27,753 bases of DNA, from positions 1 through 27,753 of the forward strand of contig CACZQI010000029.1 in the NCBI GenBank assembly GCA_902783345.1, in the 5' to 3' direction. The first letter of the stretch is position 1; each line of letters starts with the position of its first letter. Below are positions 14,475 through 22,238 of the stretch, piece by piece. The DNA comes from an uncultured Erysipelotrichaceae bacterium. GTDB taxonomy: Bacteria; Bacillota_I; Bacilli_A; RF39; UBA660. A program made the translations under genes and the position numbers. Below the pieces are notes generated by a model that was not told the DNA's origin, made no database searches, and worked only from the letters and a program-made list of their open reading frames with translations.

Positions 14475-15716
14475 ATCTATTTTTATTATTAATTGATATA
14501 TATCTTCAAAGTCAAATTCTTCAACAGCAATATTAAATCCAGCTTTCTTTATTTCTTCTTTTAAATTATTATAAGCCTTTTTAACTGAATCTAAATCATT
14601 AGATATAATAACATCTTTTTCTATTATTTCTTCTTTATTTTCTTCTTCTTTTGGTTCTTCTTCATCTAAAACAGATAAAGTTTCTACTGGTTCTTCTTTA
14701 ATAGGTAGACTTTCGGCTTCATTTAAATTATTAAAAGGATTAAAATAATCATTAGTATCTAAATTCATATTTACTGTTTCATCTTCAAGTGAAGGATATT
14801 CTGGTCCTGACATTTTATTTAAAATATTGCTAAAAGCAGCGGCAAATTTATTATCATTTTTTTCTTCATCTAAGGTATCAAGAGTATCAACTACTTCTTC
14901 AGGAGCATTTTCAGCTGGTGTTGGTTCATCTAAAGGCTCTACTATTGTTTCAGTAGGAGCAATAGGCTCATTAATTGGCTCAATAACTGGTTCTTCAATT
15001 GTTGGCATAACTATTTCATTATTATCAAATATATTTATTGGTTCATTAGAATTATTTGGCTCCACTTTAGTTTCCTCCTTTATTGGTGCAGGATTTTCGT
15101 TTACAACTTCAACATCTTTATTTTCTTTAATAATTGCATCTAACTGTCTAACTGTTAATCTTTCAGCAATTACTTTATTTAATAAACTAATTTGTCTTAA
15201 AGGATCATTTACAATTAATAAACTTCTTGCATGTCTTTCACTTATTTTATTATTAAGTAAAGCATCTTGTACTTCTGGTGCTAGATTTAATAATCTAAGT
15301 TTATTTGCAAGAGTTGACTGAGAAATACCTATTTTTTGAGCCAATGCTTCTTGAGTTAAATTACCTTTATCAAGCATTTTCTTATATGATCTAGCTTCTT
15401 CCATTGAATTTAAATTTTTTCTTTGAACATTTTCAACTAAAGCAAGTTCAGCACTTTTCTCATCATCTATATTAGTAATTATAGCTGGTACTTCCGTAAG
15501 ACCTGCTAAACAAGATGCTTTATATCTACGTTCTCCGGCAATTATCTCATATTTATCATTAACTTTTCTTAATACTAAAGGTTGAATTATACCATGTTCT
15601 TTAATTGAAGCAGCTAGTTCATTTAAAGCATTTTCATCAAACGTAAGACGTGGTTGAAATCTATTAGGAATTATTAAGTCAACATTTATATTCTGAATTT
15701 GTTTATCTTCGTTCAT
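14463..15716 (-). CDS. ParB/Noc-family DNA-binding CTPase with long acidic linker
   Basis: 417 residues against the usual 280-290. The N-terminal ParB domain is complete: QPRLTFDENAL at 21-31, the CTP-binding GERRYKA at 61-67, ENVQRKNL at 95-102, helix-turn-helix about 120-145, SERHARSLL at 159-167. A low-complexity stretch of about 170 residues (about 201-372) rich in Glu, Pro, Asn and Thr follows, then a C-terminal dimer domain at about 374-415. ParB marks the origin for segregation; its paralogue Noc blocks division over the nucleoid. Position directly after rsmG and the ERHAR motif favour Noc; the lack of an N-terminal amphipathic membrane helix does not. No parA/soj lies nearby, and I see no parS-like 16-mer or Noc site in the window. 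Ribosome site GGAAGGG. Confidence 0.9.
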   Translation of the reverse strand: MNEDKQIQNINVDLIIPNRFQPRLTFDENALNELAASIKEHGIIQPLVLRKVNDKYEIIAGERRYKASCLAGLTEVPAIITNIDDEKSAELALVENVQRKNLNSMEEARSYKKMLDKGNLTQEALAQKIGISQSTLANKLRLLNLAPEVQDALLNNKISERHARSLLIVNDPLRQISLLNKVIAERLTVRQLDAIIKENKDVEVVNENPAPIKEETKVEPNNSNEPINIFDNNEIVMPTIEEPVIEPINEPIAPTETIVEPLDEPTPAENAPEEVVDTLDTLDEEKNDNKFAAAFSNILNKMSGPEYPSLEDETVNMNLDTNDYFNPFNNLNEAESLPIKEEPVETLSVLDEEEPKEEENKEEIIEKDVIISNDLDSVKKAYNNLKEEIKKAGFNIAVEEFDFEDIYQLIIKIDKQA

Positions 15717-15742
15717 AAACTACCCTTCCTATTCTAATTATA

Positions 15743-15771
15743 ATAATACTTTATTTTGCATATTTTTTCAA
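15743..15771 (-). promoter_or_regulatory. ParB/Noc gene promoter
   Basis: On the minus strand TTGAAA (15766-15771), a 17-base spacer and TATTAT (15743-15748), between the rsmG terminator and the ATG at 15716. It makes the gene independent of the mnmEG-rsmG transcript. Confidence 0.5.
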
Positions 15772-15782
15772 TCTTTTTAAAG

Positions 15783-15819
15783 AAAAAAGAAACCTTAAAT
15801 CTATTTTATTGGTTTCTTT
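15783..15819 (-). terminator. rsmG terminator
   Basis: On the minus strand AAAGAAACC and GGTTTCTTT form a 9-bp stem around a 16-base loop, continued by a TTTTTTC run. The left arm encodes the last residues of RsmG. Confidence 0.65.
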
Positions 15820-16508
15820 ACTATTTTATCATAGACTCTTGGATAGCCACTTGGACTATCTTTAACTTTTTTAATATCAATTAAATTTCTTAAATCAGAA
15901 TTATCTTTTAAATAGAATTTTTCTTGCTTTACTATATTACCACCTAAAAAAGAAATTGTTTTAATTGCTTCTTCAAATTCTAAAGAAGCATCGGCTTTCA
16001 TAGCTATAAAATGGCCATTAACCTTAACAAATGGTAAACATAATTCAGTTAATATTCTTAAACTTGCTACTGCTCTTGCAACAACTAAATCATATTTTAA
16101 ACCTTTATTAAAGTAATTTTCGGCTCTATCATTAACGATTGTAACATTATTAAGTTTTAGATTATTAACAATATAAGATTGAAAATCACTTTTTTTATGA
16201 TTACTATCTAAAAGCGTTATATTTAAATTAGGAAATACTATTGCTAAAACAATTCCTGGAAATCCACCACCAGAACCAACATCTAAAACTTCTAGTTTTT
16301 CTTCTAAATTAATAACTCTAACTAAGGTTAATGAATCATAAAAATGTTTTAAATATACACTTTCTTTATCTCTTATAGCTGTAATATTAGTATGCTTATT
16401 ATATTCTAATAACAAATTAACAAAACTTTCTAAATCATTTTTTTGTTTATCATTTAACACTACTTTTAATTCATTTTTTAATAAATTATAAAACTCTTCT
16501 TTATTCAT
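15801..16508 (-). CDS. rsmG: 16S rRNA (guanine-N7) methyltransferase RsmG
   Basis: Methylates N7 of G527 (E. coli numbering) in 16S rRNA using SAM. 235 residues, normal length. The Rossmann SAM motif LDVGSGGGFPGIVLAI lies at about 76-91, with LLDSNHKKSDF and VARAVASL further on. Its ATG overlaps the mnmG stop by eight bases (ATGAATAA), so it is translationally coupled. Loss of RsmG is a known cause of low-level streptomycin resistance; nothing here looks inactivated. Confidence 0.96.
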   Translation of the reverse strand: MNKEEFYNLLKNELKVVLNDKQKNDLESFVNLLLEYNKHTNITAIRDKESVYLKHFYDSLTLVRVINLEEKLEVLDVGSGGGFPGIVLAIVFPNLNITLLDSNHKKSDFQSYIVNNLKLNNVTIVNDRAENYFNKGLKYDLVVARAVASLRILTELCLPFVKVNGHFIAMKADASLEFEEAIKTISFLGGNIVKQEKFYLKDNSDLRNLIDIKKVKDSPSGYPRVYDKIVKKPIK

Positions 16509-18372
16509 TTTTATTATATTCTTTCTTTAAATAGATAGCGAGTATGGATATATCAACAGGATTAACTCCACTTATTCTAGAGGCTTCTGCAAGTGTTACT
16601 GGACGCACTAATTTTAATTTTTGTCTTGCTTCAGAAGCTAAGTTTTTAACCTTATCATAATCAATATCGACAGGAATTTGTTTATTTTCCATTTTAATTA
16701 GTTTTTCCGCATCATTTTCTTCTTTTTTAATATAACCTTCATATTTTATATTAAATTCTACTTGCTCTAAAACCTCATACGAAACATCTTTAAATGGAAT
16801 AATACCATAATCATTTAAATTTGTAATTTTAACTTCTGGTCTTTTTAGAAAATCATAAATTGATAAACCATTAGTAAGAGTAATATTAAATTTTGTTTTA
16901 AAATCTTCTGGCATACTTTTTAAAGTTACTCTATTTTCTTTTAAATAATCAGTTATTTTTTCAATCATTGAAACTTTAACATCTAATTTTTCTTTTTGTT
17001 CTTTATTTATTAATCCACAATTATATCCATAATTACGAAGTCTTAAATCGGCATTATCATGTCGAAGAAGTAAACGATATTCGGCTCTAGATGTTAAAAG
17101 TCTATAAGGCTCTTTAGTTCCTTTTAAAACTAAATCATCTATTAAAACACCAATATAACTTTCATTTCTTTTTAAAATTAAAGGTTCTTTTCCTTGTAAC
17201 TTTAATGCAGCATTAATTCCTGCAATAAGCCCTTGTCCTGCGGCTTCTTCATAACCACTAGTTCCATTTATTTGACCGGCTGTAAATAGATTTTTAATTA
17301 TTTTTGTTTCTAAAGAATGCGTAAGTTGTAATGGATTAATTGCATCATATTCAATAGCATAGGCATATTTTTTTATTTTAGCATGCTCTAAGCCTTTTAA
17401 ACTATGAACCATTTCTTCTTGCACATCTTCTGGCATGCTAGTTGAAAAACCTTGCAGATAAATATCGTCATAATATAGACTTTCTGGTTCTAAAAATAAT
17501 TGATGTCTTTCTTTATCAGCAAATCTTACTACTTTATCTTCAATAGAAGGACAGTATCTTGGCCCAATACCTTCAGCGTATCCTCCATACATAGCTGATT
17601 TATCTAAATTTTTTCGAATTATTTCGTGAGTTTTTTCATTAGTATAAACAATATAGCATTTTTCTTGTTTATCTTTATCATACATTGGAGCTAAATCAAA
17701 ACTAAAAGTCCAGTAGCAATCATCTCCACATTCTGGAGTAAGCACACTAAAATCAATAGAGCTTCTTTCTAATCTTTGAGGAGTTCCAGTTTTAAGTCTT
17801 TGAATTTCAAAACCTAATCTTTTCAAATTATCACTTAAATAATTAGATCTTTTTTCTCCGTGAGGACCTTCTTCTTTAGAAGTACTACCAATTAAAATTT
17901 TACTTCTTAGATAAGTTCCTGTTGTAAGAATTAATGAAGAGCACATAATCCTTTTTTTATCACTTAAAACAATTCCTTTAATAGTATTATTTTCAACTAT
18001 TAAATCTTCTACCATTGCTTCTAATATATCTAAATTAGGTGTATTTTCTAATGTTTCTACCATTATTTTAGGATAAGTAATTTTATCGGCTTGAGCACGA
18101 AGTGATCTTACAGCTGGGCCTTTAGCATTATTTAACATTTTTATTTGAATATGACTTTGATCAGCAACTCTACCCATTAGGCCGCCTAAAGCATCTATTT
18201 CTCTTACTACAATCCCTTTGGCTGTTCCACCAATTGAAGGATTACATGGCATATCCGCAATATTTTTCTTGTTTGCTGACACTAAAAGAGTTTTAAATCC
18301 CATTTTAGCTGCAGCATGAGCTGCTTCACATCCGGCATGACCACCACCTACAACAATTATGTCATAGTGCAT
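16501..18372 (-). CDS. mnmG: tRNA uridine-5-carboxymethylaminomethyl modification enzyme MnmG
   Basis: FAD-dependent partner of MnmE; together they install cmnm5 on the wobble uridine of tRNAs. 623 residues. FAD-binding GGGHAGCEAA near the N-terminus, NPSIGGTAKG, TGTYL, and GQINGTSGYEEAAGQG are all present; the C-terminal helical domain ends with SRISGVNPVDISIL. The frame opens at a GTG (18381), but that base triplet is part of the ribosome site AGGTGA, which stands five bases before the ATG at 18372; this ATG gives the family start MHYDIIVVGGG. The mnmE stop codon abuts the ribosome site. Confidence 0.97.
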   Translation of the reverse strand: MHYDIIVVGGGHAGCEAAHAAAKMGFKTLLVSANKKNIADMPCNPSIGGTAKGIVVREIDALGGLMGRVADQSHIQIKMLNNAKGPAVRSLRAQADKITYPKIMVETLENTPNLDILEAMVEDLIVENNTIKGIVLSDKKRIMCSSLILTTGTYLRSKILIGSTSKEEGPHGEKRSNYLSDNLKRLGFEIQRLKTGTPQRLERSSIDFSVLTPECGDDCYWTFSFDLAPMYDKDKQEKCYIVYTNEKTHEIIRKNLDKSAMYGGYAEGIGPRYCPSIEDKVVRFADKERHQLFLEPESLYYDDIYLQGFSTSMPEDVQEEMVHSLKGLEHAKIKKYAYAIEYDAINPLQLTHSLETKIIKNLFTAGQINGTSGYEEAAGQGLIAGINAALKLQGKEPLILKRNESYIGVLIDDLVLKGTKEPYRLLTSRAEYRLLLRHDNADLRLRNYGYNCGLINKEQKEKLDVKVSMIEKITDYLKENRVTLKSMPEDFKTKFNITLTNGLSIYDFLKRPEVKITNLNDYGIIPFKDVSYEVLEQVEFNIKYEGYIKKEENDAEKLIKMENKQIPVDIDYDKVKNLASEARQKLKLVRPVTLAEASRISGVNPVDISILAIYLKKEYNKNE

Positions 18373-18381
18373 ACTTATCAC

Positions 18382-19737
18382 CTACTTTCCTAAACAAAAT
18401 TTACTAAACATTTCATCAATTAAATCTTCTTTATATGTTTCTCCAATTATTTCTCCTAAATATTCATAGGCTTCTTTTAAATCAATTGTAAAAATATCAA
18501 GTGGTAAATCATCTATTGTATCTATAATATTATTTATCTTAATTTGAGCCTTTTCAATTAGAGATATTTGTCTTACATTTGATAAAAAAATATAATTGGA
18601 ATTATCTAGTTCATTAAAATTAAAGATTTCTTTTATTTTATCTTTTAAATCATTTAATCCATCATTATTAATAGTATTACCATAAATTATATGATCTTGG
18701 TTAACATAATCTATATTTATTTTTTGATTATTTAAATCATTTTTATTAATAAAGATAATTAATTTCTTATCTTGATTTGATTTTATAAATTCTATATCAT
18801 CATCAGTTAATCCATCACTTGCCGAAATTACATAAATGATTAAATCGGCATCTAAAGAGGCTTTTTTACTTCTTTCAACACCTATTTTTTCTACTATATC
18901 ATCAGTTTCACGAATACCAGCCGTATCAATAATATTTAAAATTATTCCATCAAGAATAAATCTACCTTCAACTACATCACGAGTTGTTCCAGGAATATTA
19001 GTTACTATAGCTTTCTCTTCTTCTAAAAAAGCATTTAAAATACTACTTTTACCTACATTTGGTTTACCTAAAAGTGCAACATTAATACCATCTTTTATCA
19101 TTTTACCATTTTGAGCGTTCTTTAAAAGATTAGTTAACATAATATTAATTTTATTTATTCTAGGAAGTAATGTTTCTTTAGTATATTTTTCTCCTTCTTC
19201 ATATTCAGGATAATCAATATTAACTTCAATATTGGCTTCTACATCTAATATTTCTTTACGTATATTTTTAATTTCACTTGATAAACTACCAGTTAAACCA
19301 TTAATCGCCATTTTTCTTGATTTTTCACTTTCAGAAACTACTAAATCTTGAACGCTTTCGGCTTCTACTAAATCAATTCGACCATTTAAAAAGGCTCTTT
19401 TAGTAAATTCACCAGGTTCAGCTGGATTACATCCACAAAGAATTAAAATTTCTAGTATTTTTCTAGTAATAGCTGGTCCACCATGAGTATTTATTTCTAC
19501 TACATCTTCCATCGTAAATGTTTTAGGTGCATGCATGATGCTAACAAGCACTTCATCAATAATTTCGTTTTGATAAATAATATGGCCATAATTTATAGTA
19601 TGGCTTTGAACTTTTTCTAAATCTTTACCTTTAAATATCGAATTTACTATTTTAATGGCTTCAGGCCCACTTACTCTAATTATAGATATTGCTCCAACAC
19701 CACTAGCAGTTGATATTGCACATATTGTTGTATTCAT
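18382..19737 (-). CDS. mnmE: tRNA modification GTPase MnmE
   Basis: 451 residues. N-terminal formyl-THF-binding domain 1-118, helical domain, and an inserted G domain with P-loop GKPNVGKSS at 224-232, the switch GTTRD, DTAG, and NKND. The C-terminal CLGK supplies the conserved Cys. Works with MnmG in the cytoplasm. Ribosome site AGAGGTG, five bases before the ATG. First gene of mnmE-mnmG-rsmG, from its own promoter; the preceding jag gene ends 55 bases upstream. Confidence 0.97.
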   Translation of the reverse strand: MNTTICAISTASGVGAISIIRVSGPEAIKIVNSIFKGKDLEKVQSHTINYGHIIYQNEIIDEVLVSIMHAPKTFTMEDVVEINTHGGPAITRKILEILILCGCNPAEPGEFTKRAFLNGRIDLVEAESVQDLVVSESEKSRKMAINGLTGSLSSEIKNIRKEILDVEANIEVNIDYPEYEEGEKYTKETLLPRINKINIMLTNLLKNAQNGKMIKDGINVALLGKPNVGKSSILNAFLEEEKAIVTNIPGTTRDVVEGRFILDGIILNIIDTAGIRETDDIVEKIGVERSKKASLDADLIIYVISASDGLTDDDIEFIKSNQDKKLIIFINKNDLNNQKINIDYVNQDHIIYGNTINNDGLNDLKDKIKEIFNFNELDNSNYIFLSNVRQISLIEKAQIKINNIIDTIDDLPLDIFTIDLKEAYEYLGEIIGETYKEDLIDEMFSKFCLGK

Positions 19738-19760
19738 ACTTACACCTCTTTTCGCGCCAT

Positions 19761-19769
19761 ATTATAGCA
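19761..19769 (-). promoter_or_regulatory. mnmE promoter, extended -10
   Basis: On the minus strand TGCTATAAT, the same extended -10 nonamer as at nifJ. The -35 position is just T-rich. Start near 19754, leaving a leader of about 17 bases. Confidence 0.55.
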
Positions 19770-19792
19770 CATTTTTCACCATAAAAAAAGAA

Positions 19793-20404
19793 CTATTCTT
19801 CACTAGGTTTTACAACCACATGACGATTAGGTTCTTCTCCTTCACTTTCAGTAATTACGCCTTTAAAATTAGTAAGTACATTATGCACTATTCTTCTTTC
19901 ATAAGCATTCATATTTTCCATTGTAACTGGATTTTTAGTACTTCTTACTTCTCTAGCAATATTCTTTGCTAAACGTTCTAAATGCATAACTTGTTTATCT
20001 TTATAATTTTCAACATCTAAATTAATATAAGGATAAACACCAATTTGATTATAAACATATTGTTTAACAATTGTTGTTAAAGCACTAAGTGTTTGACCGT
20101 TTTTACCAATTAGAATGGCATTATTATCTGAAAACATTTTAATATTTATTTGTTTTTCTCTCATACTAGATTCAAATTCTACTTTTAAATCCATTTTAGT
20201 AAGTAATTCTTTTAAAAATTCTTTAATACTTGCTTGAATATCAGATAATTTAATAACTGTAAATTTAAAAGTTTCTCCTTTAAATAAGCCACCTTTAATC
20301 TTTTCTTTTTTTATTAATATATCATTTTCAGTTACATTTAAATTAGCAAGTGCCTTTTCTAAAACTAATTCTTCGTTTTTACCTTCGTATACATATACTT
20401 CCAT
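19793..20404 (-). CDS. jag: Jag/KhpB RNA-binding protein
   Basis: 203 residues with the three expected parts: Jag-N domain at about 1-52 (MEVYVYEGKNEEL, then GLFKGE), a KH domain with IGKNGQT near 98-104, and a C-terminal R3H domain (NAYERRIVHNVL). KhpB acts with KhpA as an RNA chaperone linked to cell elongation. Encoded directly after yidC with one base between the yidC stop and the jag ATG, as in most Bacillota. The stop codon is followed by a short AAGAA/TTCTT hairpin and a T-run, a weak terminator. Confidence 0.94.
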   Translation of the reverse strand: MEVYVYEGKNEELVLEKALANLNVTENDILIKKEKIKGGLFKGETFKFTVIKLSDIQASIKEFLKELLTKMDLKVEFESSMREKQINIKMFSDNNAILIGKNGQTLSALTTIVKQYVYNQIGVYPYINLDVENYKDKQVMHLERLAKNIAREVRSTKNPVTMENMNAYERRIVHNVLTNFKGVITESEGEEPNRHVVVKPSEE

Positions 20405-20405
20405 A

Positions 20406-21344
20406 CTACCATTTTACTCCTTTCTTAATTACTAAATTTTGTACTACATTAAATCCATTGGTAACTACCCAATATAGAGCGATTGCAGTTGGCAAACTAA
20501 ATGACGCAATTGAGATAAATACTATCATAAATGTTGTCATCATTTTCATCTGCTTTTCTTGTTCTGGATTTGTTCCCATACTATTACTCATACTAAACTT
20601 AAATGATAAATAAGTAGTTAACATAATAAGTAATATCAAAATTATATAATAGTAATTTCCTGATTTTAATCCAATTAAAGGAGTTGTACCAAGTTGATAT
20701 ACACCAAGGCTTCCTTCAAAAATTGCTGGAATACGATTAATTGCTTCTAAAAATCCAAAGAATAATGGAAGCTGTACAAATGATAATAGACAACTACCGA
20801 ATGGACTTACATTATACTTTTTATAAAGCATCATCGTTTCTTGACTCTTAGCCATCATTGATTCTTGATCGGTTTTACCAGCATATTTACGTTCAATTTT
20901 AGCCATTTCTGGTTGAACTTTTTTCATATTTTCTGATTGTTTAGTCATTTTAATACTAAATGGTAATAATATAAATCTAATAAGTAATCCAACTAACATT
21001 ACTGATATACCATAATTTCCCACAAAATTACCAATTCTAATAATTAACCAAGCAAGTGGCATAACAATAAGTTGTACCCATAATCCATTATAATTTTCAG
21101 CATCATAATATTTTAAATTTTCACAATCTCCTAATTTTTCTAATGGAACTTCTAAATTTTTATCATATTTTTGATATATTTCTAATAATTCATCACTTGT
21201 TGGTTTACATAATATATTTGATGGTAAACTTTGTCCAGTTGATTCATTAACAATTCTTTTCTTATTATCATCTTGTAAATATTTAGTACATCCAGTAAGC
21301 ATAAATACTAGAATTAATAAAATAATAATGTATTTCTTTTTCAT
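20406..21344 (-). CDS. yidC: YidC/SpoIIIJ-type membrane protein insertase
   Basis: 312 residues. Lipoprotein signal with lipobox LTGC (Cys19), an extracytoplasmic segment of about 65 residues, then five membrane segments at about 88-108, 112-130, 178-200, 228-246 and 268-292. The functionally important membrane Arg is Arg123 in LLIRFILLPF; the cytoplasmic hairpin lies at about 133-175. Inserts and folds membrane proteins with or without SecYEG; in sporulating Bacilli the SpoIIIJ paralogue is needed for spore development. Ribosome site AGGAGG close to the ATG. Part of rpmH-rnpA-yidC-jag. Confidence 0.96.
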   Translation of the reverse strand: MKKKYIIILLILVFMLTGCTKYLQDDNKKRIVNESTGQSLPSNILCKPTSDELLEIYQKYDKNLEVPLEKLGDCENLKYYDAENYNGLWVQLIVMPLAWLIIRIGNFVGNYGISVMLVGLLIRFILLPFSIKMTKQSENMKKVQPEMAKIERKYAGKTDQESMMAKSQETMMLYKKYNVSPFGSCLLSFVQLPLFFGFLEAINRIPAIFEGSLGVYQLGTTPLIGLKSGNYYYIILILLIMLTTYLSFKFSMSNSMGTNPEQEKQMKMMTTFMIVFISIASFSLPTAIALYWVVTNGFNVVQNLVIKKGVKW

Positions 21345-21355
21345 TTTTCCTCCTG

Positions 21356-21670
21356 TTATAATAAAGCTAGTAATTTTTCTTCAATAACTTTATAATCTAA
21401 ACCATCGCAGGTTTTCTTCAATATTATAATATAATCAGCCTGAATTTTAAACTTTTTTTGATTATTTCTAATTATTTCTCTTAAAATTCTTTTATATCTA
21501 TTTCTTTTTACAGCATTACCAAAGTTTTTACTTAAAGAAATACCAAATCTATTAAAATCGTTTTTTCTTTCCTTATAATATATAACAAAATAAGAATTAC
21601 CTATCTTTTTCCCATTTTTTATTATATTTTCAAATTCTTCTTTATTTTTAATTCTTATTTCACTATTCAT
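21356..21670 (-). CDS. rnpA: Ribonuclease P protein component
   Basis: Protein subunit of RNase P, which trims the 5' leader of tRNA precursors. 104 residues from the ATG at 21670, which has GGAGG four to five bases upstream. The frame continues nine codons further, but those cover the ribosome site. The RNR motif AVKRNRYKRILRE lies at 53-65 and FGISLSKNFGNAV precedes it. It is separated from rpmH by a terminator hairpin that would lower its expression. Confidence 0.95.
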   Translation of the reverse strand: MNSEIRIKNKEEFENIIKNGKKIGNSYFVIYYKERKNDFNRFGISLSKNFGNAVKRNRYKRILREIIRNNQKKFKIQADYIIILKKTCDGLDYKVIEEKLLALL

Positions 21671-21685
21671 TTTGCCTCCATATAG

Positions 21686-21709
21686 AATAAAAACCACAAT
21701 TAGTGGCTT
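21686..21709 (-). terminator. rpmH-rnpA attenuating terminator
   Basis: On the minus strand AAGCCAC and GTGGTTT (one G-U pair) form a 7-bp stem with a TAATT loop, followed by TTTTTATT. The left arm touches the rpmH stop. No promoter is visible before rnpA, so partial read-through probably sets the L34 to RnpA ratio. Confidence 0.65.
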
Positions 21710-21833
21710 ATTTATTAATTAAATTTTTACGTCCCTTATCTCTTCTTGTTTTTAAAATTTTTGATTCTTTTCTAGCAAAAAATCCATGCTTTTTAGCCTT
21801 TTTACGATTATTAGGTTGAAATGTTCTTTTCAT
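21708..21833 (-). CDS. rpmH: Ribosomal protein L34
   Basis: 41 residues, very basic, starting [18 protein letters not shown] and ending with [12 protein letters not shown]: the bL34 pattern, a few residues shorter than the usual 44-46. Ribosome site GGAGGTG six to seven bases before the ATG. First gene of the operon transcribed leftward away from the origin, as in most bacteria. Confidence 0.96.
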   Translation of the reverse strand: MKRTFQPNNRKKAKKHGFFARKESKILKTRRDKGRKNLINK

Positions 21834-21851
21834 AATTGCACCTCCACTTCA

Positions 21852-21893
21852 ATAAGCGCTTATATTATAATATATTCACTTGCTTGAAGTCAA
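21852..21893 (-). promoter_or_regulatory. rpmH promoter with palindrome at the start site
   Basis: On the minus strand TTGACT (21888-21893), an 18-base spacer and TATAAT (21864-21869). Abutting the -10 is a perfect 12-base palindrome ATAAGCGCTTAT (21852-21863), which would cover the start site. Its AAGCGCTT core is like LacI/CcpA-type operators, but the outer TG and CA of a cre site are absent. Confidence 0.65.
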
Positions 21894-21930
21894 CAAATTT
21901 CTTTACAAGCTAAAAATAAGTGTCAAATAG

Positions 21931-22103
21931 TTATGCACATAAATAAAAAAGGCACTGCAAAAGGCCTAAATATAATTATTCACATTTTAATATAACAATT
22001 GTTAATAACTTTTTCTTTGTGAATTATAAAATGTGCAAAATGTTGATAAGTACTTCAATCCCTTTATTTATGGGCTTAAAAATGTGCATAACTCTGTTGA
22101 TAA
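21931..22103. other. oriC: Replication origin, DnaA-box cluster upstream of dnaA
   Basis: The 405-base rpmH-dnaA gap has no gene. Perfect TTATNCACA boxes lie at 21931-21939 (+), 21976-21984 (+) and 22083-22091 (-). One-mismatch boxes lie at 22000-22008 (-), 22018-22026 (-), 22032-22040 (-), 22041-22049 (-) and 22095-22103 (-). A very AT-rich stretch follows at about 22105-22200, suited to unwinding. A TACAAT at 22199-22204 may be the dnaA -10 without a good -35. Genes on both sides run away from this point. Confidence 0.9.
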
Positions 22104-22238
22104 CTTTTGGAAAACTTAAAATTTATATAAATATTTGACACTTTTCAACAAAAATTAGAAATTTAGTTTAAAGTCTTTCTTTTTTTTTTATCTTGGTTTA
22201 CAATATTCCTAACAAAACCAAAGTTGCGGGGTGATGAG

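Noticed and set aside
14827..15321. 164-codon Ser/Thr-rich plus-strand frame
   Set aside because: Antisense shadow of the ParB/Noc gene: its acidic linker (TTC/TTT-rich on the other strand) reads as Ser/Phe repeats.
22224..22238. TTG start for dnaA
   Set aside because: The five extra codons are the ribosome site of the ATG at 22239.
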